Shown here: in pieces, positions 7,501 through 16,953 of the stretch
How positions within the stretch are numbered: position 1 is the stretch's first letter
How the letters are laid out: every line of letters begins with the position of its first letter
NCBI RefSeq assembly: GCF_021495345.1
Contig: NZ_CP099397.1
Coordinates: 4,967,001-5,031,000, forward strand
DNA: 64,000 nucleotides
Direction of reading: 5' to 3'
DNA from: Pseudomonas hydrolytica
GTDB taxonomy: Bacteria; Pseudomonadota; Gammaproteobacteria; Pseudomonadales; Pseudomonadaceae
The notes under the pieces: model-generated
Told to the model about the DNA's origin: nothing
The model's input: only the letters and a program-made list of their open reading frames with translations
Database searches by the model: none
Translations under genes and position numbers: made by a program

Positions 7501-8726
7501 GTGCCGAGGCCCGTCTGCACCCCAGCCTGCGTGACGAACCGCTGCTGGCCGCGCACCTGTTCCCGGTGGATTTCGGCAACCGCACGGCCAAGGTCGAACG
7601 CCTGGCCCGGCGTCTGGCGGCCAGCGCGGTGGAGCGTGATCGCGCCGGCGGCAGCCCGCAGGCCGAGCGCGAGCTGCTGCGCGACAGCGGCCTGCTGACC
7701 CTGGCCGTGCCGCAGCAATACGGCGGCCAGGGCGTGGCCTGGCCGGAGATCTACCGCATCGTGCGCTACCTGGCGGCGGTGGACAGCTCGCTGGCCCACC
7801 TGTTCGCCTTCCAGCACCTGCAGGTGGCGACCATCGTGCTGTTCGGCAGCCCCGATCAGCAGCGCCACTGGCTGACGCGTACGGTGCAGGAGCGCTGGTT
7901 CTGGGGCAACGCCACCAACGGCCGCGACACCGGCCTCGTGCTCAGCCCGCGCGAGGAGCATTACGAGCTCAACGGCAGCAAGTCGTTCTGCTCCGGCGCG
8001 CTGGGCGCCGATGCGCTGGTGATCAGCGCACCGCGCGGCAGGAACCCGGAGGATCGCGTGTTCATCGTGCTGCCCAGCCAGCGCGAGGGCCTGGCGGTGA
8101 ACAGCGACTGGGACGGCTTCGGCCAGCGCCAGACCGACAGCGGCACGGTGCAGTTCGAGCAGGTGTTCGTCGACGCCAGCGAGCTGCTCGGCCCGGTCGG
8201 CCCCAGCCCGCGTACCACCCTGCGCGCCTGCCTGTCGCAGCTGATCCTCACCCAGCTCTACCTGGGCAATGCTCAGGGCGCGCTGGACGCAGCGCTGCGC
8301 TACACCCGCGAGCAGAGTCGCGCCTGGCCGGCATCAGGCGTGGCCAATGCCAGTGACGATCCCTTCATCCAGCAACGCTACGGCGAACTGTGGCTGCGCT
8401 ACCGCAGCGCCCTGCCTCTGGCCGAGCACGCCGCCCAGCGCCTGCAGAGCGCCTGGGAAAAACCGGCGCTGACCGCCGCCGAACGCGCCGAGGTGGCGCT
8501 GGCCATCAGTGAGGCCAAGGTGGTGTCGGCACGCGCCGCGCTGGAGATCACCAGCCAGATCTTCGAAGCCATGGGCGCCCGTGCCACCAGCTCGCGTTAC
8601 GGCTTCGACCGCTTCTGGCGCAACGTGCGGGTGCACAGCCTGCACGACCCCATCGACTACAAGGTGCGCGACCTCGGTCACTGGCTGCTCAGCGGCCAGG
8701 GGCCGCAGCCGTCGCTGTACGGCTGA
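7497..8726 (+). CDS. SfnB/DszC-like acyl-CoA dehydrogenase-fold flavoenzyme
   Basis: 409 residues with the acyl-CoA dehydrogenase fold: N-terminal helical domain (about 25-125), middle beta domain (125-230; ATNGRDTGLVLSPR, NGSKSFCSGALGAD) and C-terminal four-helix domain (DPFIQQRYGELWLRY; GARATSSRYGFDRFWRNVRVHS). The RNVRVHSLHDP end is typical of the SfnB/DszC/monooxygenase branch, which uses reduced flavin and oxygen on sulfur compounds rather than acyl-CoA. Its ATG overlaps the stop of the SBP gene, so transport and oxidation of one sulfur source are probably coupled. The substrate (sulfone, sulfonate, thiophene or other) cannot be read from sequence. Confidence 0.82.
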   Translation: MSAEARLHPSLRDEPLLAAHLFPVDFGNRTAKVERLARRLAASAVERDRAGGSPQAERELLRDSGLLTLAVPQQYGGQGVAWPEIYRIVRYLAAVDSSLAHLFAFQHLQVATIVLFGSPDQQRHWLTRTVQERWFWGNATNGRDTGLVLSPREEHYELNGSKSFCSGALGADALVISAPRGRNPEDRVFIVLPSQREGLAVNSDWDGFGQRQTDSGTVQFEQVFVDASELLGPVGPSPRTTLRACLSQLILTQLYLGNAQGALDAALRYTREQSRAWPASGVANASDDPFIQQRYGELWLRYRSALPLAEHAAQRLQSAWEKPALTAAERAEVALAISEAKVVSARAALEITSQIFEAMGARATSSRYGFDRFWRNVRVHSLHDPIDYKVRDLGHWLLSGQGPQPSLYG

Positions 8727-8829
8727 GGGAGGTGCGCTCAACCGGGAATATGCATAGAAAAAAGCGGTATCTCGCTTCGATAAAGGCTGACTAGCCTGAA
8801 ATCTGCCAACCTTCGAGAGGTCGTCGACA

Positions 8830-9756
8830 ATGACTATCAAGACCCTGTTCGGCGCCGGCCTGCTGGCCGCCGCCACCCTGCTGCACACGCTGACGGCGCA
8901 GGCCGCCAGCGACTATCTGGTCAGTACCGACTGGCTGGAAAAGAACCTGAAAGATCCCAAGGTACGCATCATCGAGGTCAGCGTGGTGCCCGGCGTCTAC
9001 GAGCGCGGGCATATCCCCGGCGCGGTGAACTTCGCCTGGCACAGCGACCTGGTCGACCCGGTACGCCGCGACATCGCCAGCCAGGAAGCCTTCCAGCAGC
9101 TGCTGCGCAAGGCCGGGGTGAATGACGACAGCACCACCATTCTCTATGGCGACAACAACAACTGGTTCGCCGCCTGGGGCGCCTGGGTGTTCGACGTGTA
9201 CGGCGTGGATAACGTCAAGCTGCTCGACGGCGGCCGCGCCAAGTGGGAGGCCGAAGGCCGTCAGCTGGACAGCCGCGCCAGCACGCCGAAAGCCGGCAAC
9301 GTCACGGTCAAGGCCGCCAACAAGGAGCTGCGCGCCTTCCTCCCGGACGTGCTGGCCGCCGCCGAGAAGCGCAGCGACGTGCAACTGGTGGATATCCGCT
9401 CGCCGGACGAATACAACGGCAAGGTCTTCGCCCCGCAGGGCGTGCAAGAGCTGGCCGTGCGCGCCGGCCACGTACCCGGCGCGGTGAACGTGCCCTGGGG
9501 TCAGGCGGTGGCCGCCGACGGCACCTTCAAATCGGCCGAGGAGCTGAAGAAGGTCTACGCCACGGTGGGCATCGACGGCAGCAAGCCGATCATCACCTAC
9601 TGCCGCATCGGCGAGCGCTCCAGCCACACCTGGTTCGCCCTGAAGAAGATTCTCGGCTACGACGTGCGCAACTACGACGGCTCCTGGACCGAGTACGGCA
9701 ATGCCGTGGGCGTGCCGGTGGTGAACCTGGCGGGCACCGTCTGGGGTGGCAAGTAA
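8830..9756 (+). CDS. periplasmic two-domain rhodanese (sulfurtransferase)
   Basis: 308 residues with a signal peptide ending at about residue 25 (AQAA), then two rhodanese domains (about 28-145 and 160-300). The second domain has the active loop CRIGERS with catalytic Cys at about residue 258. The first domain has YGDNNN at the equivalent place and is the usual inactive partner. It should move sulfane sulfur between thiosulfate and a thiophilic acceptor in the periplasm. It stands between the SfnB-like gene and a thiosulfate-type permease, which suggests a role in thiosulfate or polysulfide use. GAGAGG precedes the ATG. A GC hairpin with weak T-run follows at 9901. Confidence 0.9.
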   Translation: MTIKTLFGAGLLAAATLLHTLTAQAASDYLVSTDWLEKNLKDPKVRIIEVSVVPGVYERGHIPGAVNFAWHSDLVDPVRRDIASQEAFQQLLRKAGVNDDSTTILYGDNNNWFAAWGAWVFDVYGVDNVKLLDGGRAKWEAEGRQLDSRASTPKAGNVTVKAANKELRAFLPDVLAAAEKRSDVQLVDIRSPDEYNGKVFAPQGVQELAVRAGHVPGAVNVPWGQAVAADGTFKSAEELKKVYATVGIDGSKPIITYCRIGERSSHTWFALKKILGYDVRNYDGSWTEYGNAVGVPVVNLAGTVWGGK

Positions 9757-9828
9757 GGGCTTGAACCGATCCAGGCGTAGGGTGGATCACGCCTCACCGA
9801 TCCATCGCTATGAAGGTTGATGCCTCCT

Positions 9829-9877
9829 GTAGGAGCGGATTTATCCGCGAGTTTCGCGGATGAAGCCGCTCCTACGA
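9829..9877. repeat. Pseudomonas REP palindrome (GTAGGAGCGG family)
   Basis: TGTAGGAGCGGATTTATCCG followed by CGAGTTTCGCGGATGAAGCC and GCTCCTACGA: an inverted repeat of the type scattered hundreds of times in Pseudomonas genomes. It lies between the rhodanese and permease genes. Confidence 0.8.
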
Positions 9878-9900
9878 ACAATTGTCAGTCACGCACAACA

Positions 9901-9931
9901 CGGCCCCGGCCTGAACACCGGGGCCGCTTTC
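9901..9931 (+). terminator. GC hairpin, likely terminator after the rhodanese gene
   Basis: CGGCCCCGG-CCTGAACA-CCGGGGCCG stem-loop followed by CTTTCATC. The T-run is short, so it may be only partly effective and allow read-through into the permease gene that starts 27 bases later. Confidence 0.5.
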
Positions 9932-9957
9932 ATCATTACGGTCAGCAAGGACAACCT

Positions 9958-11142
9958 ATGACCGCAAGTATCGCCTCCCCTCGCGCAACGCTACCCATCG
10001 CCACGGCCGGCGTCATCGCCATCGCCCTGCTCGCCTTCATCTGGCAGCTGGCCGACGGCAGCAACGAAGGCCGCGCCTTCAGCTACTCGCTGGCCAGCGG
10101 CGCGCTGTTCGGCCTGCTGCTGCAGCGTTCGCGCTTCTGCTTCTTCTGCGTGACCCGCGACTTCGTCGAACGCCGCATACCGGACGGCCTGCTCGGCCTG
10201 CTCGCTGCCCTGGCGGTGGGCACCCTCGGCTATCACGCGGTGTTCGGCGCCTTCCTCCCCGACCCCAGCGGCGGGCGCCTGCCCCCGGATGCCCATATCG
10301 GTCCGCTGAGCTGGGTGCTGGCTCTGGCCGCCACGGTGTTCGGCCTCGGCATGGCGATTTCCGGCTCGTGCATCAGCGCGCATCTGTATCGCCTCGGCGA
10401 GGGCAATTTCGCCTCGCTGGCCGCGCTCGCTGGCGCGCTGCTCGGCTTCGCCCTGGGTTTTCTCAGCTGGAACCCGCTGTATCTGGCCGCCCTGCAGGAA
10501 GCGCCGGTGCTCTGGCTGCCCGGCCGGCTCGGTTACGGCGGCTCGCTGCTGCTGCAACTGGCGCTGCTGGGTGCGCTGGCCACCTGGCTGCTGCGGTATC
10601 GCCAGACGGGCAGGTCGGCCGAAGCGCAGGGCCTGTGGTCGCTGCTGTTCGGCGCGCGTTGGCCAACCTGGGTCGGCGGCGTGCTGATCGGTGGGCTGGC
10701 GGTGCTGGCCTACTTTCGCGTCGCACCGCTGGGGGTGACGGCCGAACTGGGCAGCCTGGCGCGCACCGGCGCGGACAGCCTGGGCTGGCTGCCACAGCGT
10801 CTGGAGGGACTGGACGGCTTTTCCGGCTGCGCCACGGTGGTCAAGGAGACGCTGCTGTCGAACAACGGCCTGTTCGTCATCGGCCTGGTGATCGCGGCCT
10901 GGGCCGGCGCCCTGGCCGCCGGCGATTTCCGTCCCAGCAGCGGCGCGCCCCGCGACTGGCTGCGCGGCCTGCTCGGCGGCGTGCTGCTGGGCTGGGGCAG
11001 CCTGCTGGCGTTGGGCTGCACCGTGGGCACGCTGCTGTCCGGGGTGATGGCCGGCGCGGCGTCGGGCTGGGTGTTCGGGCTGTTCTGCCTGCTCGGCATA
11101 GTGCTCGGCCTGAAGCTGCGGCCGCTGTTGCGCTTGGGCTGA
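9958..11142 (+). CDS. YeeE/YedE (TsuA-like) sulfur-compound permease
   Basis: 394 residues, very hydrophobic, about nine to ten helices. Cysteine-bearing motifs characteristic of YeeE/YedE proteins are present: QRSRFCFFC (about 55-63), AISGSCISAHLY, GFSGCATVVKE and ALGCTVGTLLSG. TsuA of this family takes up thiosulfate through such cysteines. The start is placed at ATG 9958 behind AAGGA; an in-frame extension to 9817 crosses the REP and terminator and is rejected. With the rhodanese upstream it probably forms a thiosulfate uptake/processing pair. Confidence 0.85.
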   Translation: MTASIASPRATLPIATAGVIAIALLAFIWQLADGSNEGRAFSYSLASGALFGLLLQRSRFCFFCVTRDFVERRIPDGLLGLLAALAVGTLGYHAVFGAFLPDPSGGRLPPDAHIGPLSWVLALAATVFGLGMAISGSCISAHLYRLGEGNFASLAALAGALLGFALGFLSWNPLYLAALQEAPVLWLPGRLGYGGSLLLQLALLGALATWLLRYRQTGRSAEAQGLWSLLFGARWPTWVGGVLIGGLAVLAYFRVAPLGVTAELGSLARTGADSLGWLPQRLEGLDGFSGCATVVKETLLSNNGLFVIGLVIAAWAGALAAGDFRPSSGAPRDWLRGLLGGVLLGWGSLLALGCTVGTLLSGVMAGAASGWVFGLFCLLGIVLGLKLRPLLRLG

Positions 11143-11151
11143 TGCACCTTC

Positions 11152-11213
11152 GTAGCCCGGATGAAATCCGGGGTCTTCTGCTGCAGGTTTCCCCGGATTT
11201 CATCCGGGCTACG
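11152..11213. repeat. inverted pair of CCCGGAT-family REPs
   Basis: GTAGCCCGGATGAAATCCGG and its reverse complement face each other across about 14 bases, a REP doublet (REPIN-like). It follows the YeeE-type gene and could act as a transcript-stabilising or terminating hairpin. Confidence 0.75.
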
Positions 11214-11243
11214 GTTGCATCCGATCTGGCGCTGGGTGGGGGC

Positions 11244-11296
11244 GGTGCGCGCGGCGCACCCTACACGATTACCCCGTAGGGTGCGCAGCGCGCACC
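11244..11296. repeat. inverted pair of GGTGCGC/GCGCACC REPs
   Basis: GGTGCGCGCGGCGCACCCTA then, after about 11 bases, GTAGGGTGCGCAGCGCGCAC: a second REP doublet in the gap between convergent genes. The same family recurs in the modC array, at 19993, 25099, 43772, 45583 and 63709. Confidence 0.75.
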
Positions 11297-11319
11297 ACGT
11301 CAAACTGCGACACCAGCGC

Positions 11320-12564
11320 TCAGGCCGCCTTGCTCGGCGAGGCATCCTCGAAGCGGTCGACCCTGCGCAGGCTCTTGAAGCCGAGCATCCAGCCGCCGGT
11401 CACCGCCAGGGTGCAGGCGCAGCCGATCAGCGCCGCCGGCACCACGCCAAACCAGGCGGCGCTGGTGCCGGCGCGGAATTCGCCCAGTTCGTTGGAAGAG
11501 CCGATGAACAGCATGTTCACCGCGTTGACCCGGCCGCGCATGGCGTCCGGGGTGGAGAACTGCACCAGGGATGAGCGGATGTACATGCTCACCATGTCCG
11601 CACCGCCGGCCACCACCAGCGCGGCGAACGACAGCCAGAACAGGCTGGACAGCGCGAACACCAGGTTGGCCACGCCGAACAGCGCCACCGCAGCGAACAT
11701 CACCAGGCCGACATGACGGTTGAACGGCCGCACGCTCAGGTACAGACCCACCGTCACTTCGCCGATGGCCATGGCGCTGCGCAGCAGACCCAGGCCAGTC
11801 GGCCCCACCTCCAGCACCTCCTGGGCGTAGATCGGCAGCAGCGCCACCACGCCGCCGAGCAGCACGGCGAACAGGTCCAGCGAGATGGTGCCGAGGATGA
11901 TCGGCCGGGTGCGGATGAAATGGATACCGGCGGTGAACCGCGCCCAGGCGGTGGCTTCCAGCGCCTGCATCTTTTCCGCATAGCGCACCGGCACCAGCGG
12001 CAGCAGCGCGGTACCGACGAGGAAGCACACCAGGCACACCGAGTAGGTCAGCCCGCCGCCACCGATGGCATACAGGCCGCCGCCCAGCACCGGGCCGGAG
12101 ATGGTCGCAGCGCGCATGATCATGCTGTTGGCGGCAATGGCCGCAGCCAGGCGCTCGCGCGGCACGATCTGCGGCAGCAGGCTCGATAGCGCCGGCCCGG
12201 TGAAGGCACGGCCGCAGCCGTAGAGCACCAGCACCGCGTAATACCAGCTCACCGCCGCCTCGCTCAGCGACAACCACAGCAGCGCGGCGGCGCACAGCCC
12301 CTCCACCAGCCAGCTGAGCATGAGGATCAGCTTGCGATCAAAGCGGTCGATCAGATCGCCGGCCGGCATCAGCAGCACCAGCATGGGGATGAACTGGGCC
12401 AGGCCGACATAGGCCAGCGACAGCGGATCGCGGGTCAGGTCATAGACCTGCCAGGCCACCACGATGGCCTGGATCTGCACGGCGAACACCACCACGACGC
12501 GGGCGATGAGAAACGGCAGAAAACCGGGAAGGCGATAGACGGAAGCGGGAAAGGCAGCAGACAC
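11320..12564 (-). CDS. MFS transporter, EntS-like group
   Basis: 414 residues, twelve predicted helices. The MFS loop 2-3 motif appears as GDLIDRFDRKLILM (about 69-82), and the C-terminal half has RGRVNAVNMLFIGSSNELGEFRAG, typical of the EntS/DHA3-like exporters. Substrate unknown; related proteins export siderophores or drugs. It converges on the YeeE-type gene across two REP pairs and is divergent from the methyltransferase gene. No ligand or regulator gene is adjacent. Confidence 0.85.
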   Translation of the reverse strand: MSAAFPASVYRLPGFLPFLIARVVVVFAVQIQAIVVAWQVYDLTRDPLSLAYVGLAQFIPMLVLLMPAGDLIDRFDRKLILMLSWLVEGLCAAALLWLSLSEAAVSWYYAVLVLYGCGRAFTGPALSSLLPQIVPRERLAAAIAANSMIMRAATISGPVLGGGLYAIGGGGLTYSVCLVCFLVGTALLPLVPVRYAEKMQALEATAWARFTAGIHFIRTRPIILGTISLDLFAVLLGGVVALLPIYAQEVLEVGPTGLGLLRSAMAIGEVTVGLYLSVRPFNRHVGLVMFAAVALFGVANLVFALSSLFWLSFAALVVAGGADMVSMYIRSSLVQFSTPDAMRGRVNAVNMLFIGSSNELGEFRAGTSAAWFGVVPAALIGCACTLAVTGGWMLGFKSLRRVDRFEDASPSKAA

Positions 12565-12844
12565 GACGCGAATCTCGAGGCATGACCGGGCAGTTCCGGT
12601 CGAGGTGGGCCGGCCAATCTACGGCATGGCGCCGCCACGGGGCAAACGCGGGAACAGGCTGTTGCACAGGTTGCTCCATTGCACGCTGGCAACGGACACA
12701 TTGGCATGGGTTCGAGCATCGCCTGACTGTGCCGCCTGGCCATCCAAGCCCGTGAAACGCCAAGGCAGACGCGGCGCGGCGACAGCGCGGCCTACCGCGG
12801 ATAGGCATGAACAGGTTTAATGGCCCTTTTGCCGGAACGCCGCC

Positions 12845-13471
12845 ATGTCCCTGAGCCCCGAGGAACTTGCCCAGATCAGCGCCCTGACCCTGGCCCATTA
12901 CCAGGGCTGCGCCGAGGACTTTCGCGAGGGCACGCGCGACCATGACGTGAGCCAGAACATCGCCGCCCTGCTGCGCCATATCGAGGGTGACAAACCCTGG
13001 CGCATCCTCGATTTCGGCTGCGGGCCGGGGCGTGACCTGCGCACCTTCAGCGGGCTGGGCCACGAGGCCATCGGTCTGGATGGCTGCGCCGAGTTCGTCG
13101 CCATGGCGCGCGCCGACAGCGGCTGCGAGGTCTGGCAGCAGAGCTTTCTCGCGCTCGACCTGCCGGCCGGGCATTTCGACGGCATCTTCGCCAACGCCAG
13201 CCTGTTCCATGTGCCGGATCAGGAGCTGCCACGCGTGCTCGGCCAGCTGCACGGAGCACTGAAGAGCGGCGGCGTGCTGTTCAGCTCCAACCCGCGTGGC
13301 GACAACCAAGAAGGCTGGAACGGCGAGCGCTACGGCAGCTACCACGACCTCGAGCGCTGGCGCGCCCGCCTCACCGCCGCCGGCTTCGTCGAACTGGAGC
13401 ATTACTACCGCCCCGCCGGCCTGCCACGCGAGCAGCAACCCTGGCTGGCCAGCGTTTGGCGACGCGCCTGA
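12845..13471 (+). CDS. class I SAM-dependent methyltransferase
   Basis: 208 residues with SAM-binding motif I ILDFGCGPGRDLRTF (about 57-71), acidic motif II end GLDGCAEFVAMAR, and DLPAGHFDGIFANASLFHV as motif IV region. Methyl acceptor unknown. It stands alone: the MFS gene upstream is divergent and modA follows 197 bases downstream. About 280 bp on its left holds no other gene I can support. Confidence 0.85.
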   Translation: MSLSPEELAQISALTLAHYQGCAEDFREGTRDHDVSQNIAALLRHIEGDKPWRILDFGCGPGRDLRTFSGLGHEAIGLDGCAEFVAMARADSGCEVWQQSFLALDLPAGHFDGIFANASLFHVPDQELPRVLGQLHGALKSGGVLFSSNPRGDNQEGWNGERYGSYHDLERWRARLTAAGFVELEHYYRPAGLPREQQPWLASVWRRA

Positions 13472-13557
13472 CGCTCGGCCACTTGACTTGCGAGTCAGCA
13501 TTGGGCCTGATTCACCCGCAGACGTCTTCCAACCCCTGCCCGAAAAGCCCGCCATGA

Positions 13558-14445
<888 letters not shown>

Positions 14446-14464
14446 CGACATCCACCTGAGCGGA

Positions 14465-14486
14465 CCCCGGATTGCATCCGGGTTAC
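14465..14486. repeat. CCCGGAT-family REP between modA and modB
   Basis: CCCCGGATTGCATCCGGG followed by TTAC. It is intercistronic, so it could stabilise the upstream modA message and raise binding-protein output relative to the permease. Confidence 0.65.
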
Positions 14487-14510
14487 ATTCGCCACTTCCG
14501 GAATCCCTGC

Positions 14511-15191
14511 ATGCCGCTGTCCAAGAACGACCTCGACGCCATCCTCCTGACCCTGGAGCTGGCCTCGCTGACCACCGTGCTGCTGCTGATCATCGGCACG
14601 CCCATCGCGCTGTGGCTGGCGCGCACCGACTCCTGGCTCAAGCGCCCGGTCGGCGCCATCGTCGCATTGCCGCTGGTGCTGCCGCCGACGGTGATCGGCT
14701 TCTACCTGCTGGTGAGCATGGGGCCCAATGGATTCTTCGGCCAACTGACGCAGAGCCTTGGTCTCGGCACCTTCACTTTCACCTTTACCGGCCTGGTGAT
14801 CGGTTCGATCTTCTACTCCCTGCCCTTCGTCGTGCAGCCGTTGCAGAACGCCTTCGAGGCCATCGGCCGCGGCCCGCTGGAGGCTGCCGCAACCTTGCGT
14901 GCCAATCCCTGGGACAGCTTCTTCAGTGTGGTGCTGCCGCTGGCCCGCCCCGGCTTCATCACCGCCGCCATTCTCAGCTTCGCCCATACCATCGGTGAGT
15001 TCGGCGTGGTGCTGATGATCGGCGGCAATATCCCCGGCAAGACCCAGGTGGTGTCGGTGCAGATCTACAACCACGTGGAAACCATGAACTACGCCCAGGC
15101 GCACTGGCTGGCCGGCGGCATGGTGGCGTTCTCCTTCATCGTCCTGCTGGCGCTATACGGCGGCCGCAGCGCCAGAGTGAGGGCGCTGTGA
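14511..15191 (+). CDS. modB: molybdate ABC transporter, permease
   Basis: 226 residues, the usual ModB length, about five helices. The coupling loop [21 protein letters not shown] (about 118-137) and the [20 protein letters not shown] signature (about 162-181) are diagnostic of ModB/CysT-type permeases. The start at 14511 follows from ModB length and composition; the frame extends to 14472 through the REP. Its TGA (15189-15191) overlaps the modC start by one base. Confidence 0.93.
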   Translation: MPLSKNDLDAILLTLELASLTTVLLLIIGTPIALWLARTDSWLKRPVGAIVALPLVLPPTVIGFYLLVSMGPNGFFGQLTQSLGLGTFTFTFTGLVIGSIFYSLPFVVQPLQNAFEAIGRGPLEAAATLRANPWDSFFSVVLPLARPGFITAAILSFAHTIGEFGVVLMIGGNIPGKTQVVSVQIYNHVETMNYAQAHWLAGGMVAFSFIVLLALYGGRSARVRAL

Positions 15192-16315
15192 TGTTCGGAT
15201 TCGGCAAGGCCAAGGCGCCTGTCGTCACTGACGACGGGCGTATCCGCGCGCGCTTCGTGCTGCAGCACGCCGAGTTTCGCCTGGATGTGAACCTCGACCT
15301 GCCGGCCCGTGGCGTCAGCGCCCTGTTCGGCCAATCCGGCTCGGGCAAGACCAGTTGCCTGCGCTGCTTCGCCGGGCTGGAGCGCCCGCAGCAGGGCTAC
15401 CTGCAGGTGGCCGGCGAACTCTGGCAGGACAGCGAGCGGGGTTTCTTTCTGCCGGCGCACCAGCGCGCCATCGGCTACGTGTTCCAGGACGCCAACCTGT
15501 TCCCGCACCTGAGCGTGCGCGGCAATCTGCAGTACGGGCAGAAACGCATTCCGGCCGCGCAGCGCAGGGTGGCGCTGGATCAGGCGCTGGAGCTGCTGGG
15601 CATCGGTCATCTGCTCGAGCGCATGCCGTCGGCGCTGTCCGGTGGCGAACGGCAGCGCGTCGGCATCGCCCGCGCCCTGGTCACCAGCCCGCGCCTGCTG
15701 CTGATGGACGAACCGCTGGCTTCGCTGGATCTCAAACGCAAGCAGGAGGTGCTGCCTTATCTGGAGCGCCTGCACGAGGAACTGGACATCCCCGTGCTCT
15801 ATGTCAGCCACGCGCCCGATGAAGTGGCGCGCCTGGCCGATCACCTGGTGTTGCTCGACGACGGCCAGGTGCGCGCCAGCGGCGCGCTCAAGGAAACCTT
15901 GCTGCGCGCCGACCTGCCCTTCGCCAGCGATGAGGATGCCGAGGCGGTGATCGACGGCGAGGTCTGCGGCCATGCTGCCGCCTATGACCTGCTGGAACTT
16001 CGACTGCCTGGCAGCGAGGCGCGCCTGCGCCTGCCTCACGCGGCATTGCCCAACGGCCATCCGGTGCGGGTGAAGATCAAGGCGCGCGACGTCAGCCTCA
16101 GCCTGCAACGCGCCGAGGGCAGCAGCCTGCTCAACCTGCTGCCGGCGACGGTGGAAAGCTGGCAGGCGCTCGATGCGCAGATGCTGCTGACCTTGCGCCT
16201 GGGCGAGCAGCGCCTGCTGGCGCGGATCACCCGCTATTCCTTCGATCAGTTGGGCATTCATGCCGGCCAGGCGCTCTGGGCGCAGATCAAGTCGGTGTCG
16301 TTGCTGGCGCCGTAA
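15191..16315 (+). CDS. modC: molybdate ABC transporter, ATPase with C-terminal TOBE-type domain
   Basis: 374 residues. Walker [12 protein letters not shown]-loop [14 protein letters not shown], signature [15 protein letters not shown], Walker [13 protein letters not shown] and an H-loop SHAPDE are intact. A molybdate-binding TOBE domain occupies about residues 290-374 ([14 protein letters not shown]), ending [16 protein letters not shown] at 15188 is an alternative start. The last 35 bases of this gene are duplicated in tandem just downstream, each copy joined to a REP element. Confidence 0.94.
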   Translation: MFGFGKAKAPVVTDDGRIRARFVLQHAEFRLDVNLDLPARGVSALFGQSGSGKTSCLRCFAGLERPQQGYLQVAGELWQDSERGFFLPAHQRAIGYVFQDANLFPHLSVRGNLQYGQKRIPAAQRRVALDQALELLGIGHLLERMPSALSGGERQRVGIARALVTSPRLLLMDEPLASLDLKRKQEVLPYLERLHEELDIPVLYVSHAPDEVARLADHLVLLDDGQVRASGALKETLLRADLPFASDEDAEAVIDGEVCGHAAAYDLLELRLPGSEARLRLPHAALPNGHPVRVKIKARDVSLSLQRAEGSSLLNLLPATVESWQALDAQMLLTLRLGEQRLLARITRYSFDQLGIHAGQALWAQIKSVSLLAP

Positions 16316-16893
16316 TTCCTGGCTGTGCGACCGCGGAGCCCCGGTGCGCATGGCGCACCTACGCTAGAGCGGGCACACCCCGTAGGGTGCGCCGTGCGCA
16401 CCAACGATCGTGCAATGTCCCTGTCCTGCACGCCCCGGCACTGGGCGCAGATCAAGTCGGTGTCATTGCTGGCGCCGTACTTCCTGGCTGTGCGACCGCG
16501 GACCCCCGGTGCGCATGGCGCACCCTACGCTAGAGCCGGTACATCCCGTAGGGTGCGCCGCGCGCACCAATGATCGAGTAATGTCCTTGTCCTTCACGCC
16601 CCGGCACTGGGCGCAGATCAAGTCGGTGTCGTTGCTGGCGCCGTAATTCCTGGCTATGCGACCGCGGAGCCCCGGTGCGCATGGCGCACCCTACGCTAGA
16701 GCGGGCACACCCCGTAGGGTGCGCCGCGCGCACCAACGATCGTGCAACGTCCCACGCCCCGGCACTGGGTGCAGATCAAGTCGGTGTCGTTGCTGGCACC
16801 TTAATGCCTGGCTGTGCGACCGCGGAGCCCCGGTGCGCATGGCGCACCCTACGCTAGAGCGGGCACACCCCGTAGGGTGCGCCGCGCGCACCG
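16281..16893 (+). repeat. tandem array: modC 3' end fused to REP palindromes, about 3.7 units
   Basis: Units start at 16281 (inside modC), 16446, 16612 and 16770, with periods of 165, 166 and 158 bp. Each contains the 35-bp modC tail (CGCAGATCAAGTCGGTGTCG onward to GCGCCGTAA), a TTCCTGGCTGTGCGACCGCG linker, a GGTGCGC/GCGCACC REP pair around ACGCTAGAGC, and a spacer ending GGCACTGGG. Unit 2 has TAC in place of the TAA stop. The array fills all the space to the next gene (stop at 16954), and no separate gene is supported here. Confidence 0.92.
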
Positions 16894-16953
16894 ATCACGC
16901 GTTGGTTGCTAGCTCCCACGCGCAGCGCAAGGAAGATCGGCCTCACCCATCCC

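Noticed and set aside
16281..16893. CRISPR array or VNTR-type coding repeat
   Set aside because: Units are about 165 bp without constant short repeats plus unique spacers; the units are REP palindromes plus a copy of the modC tail.
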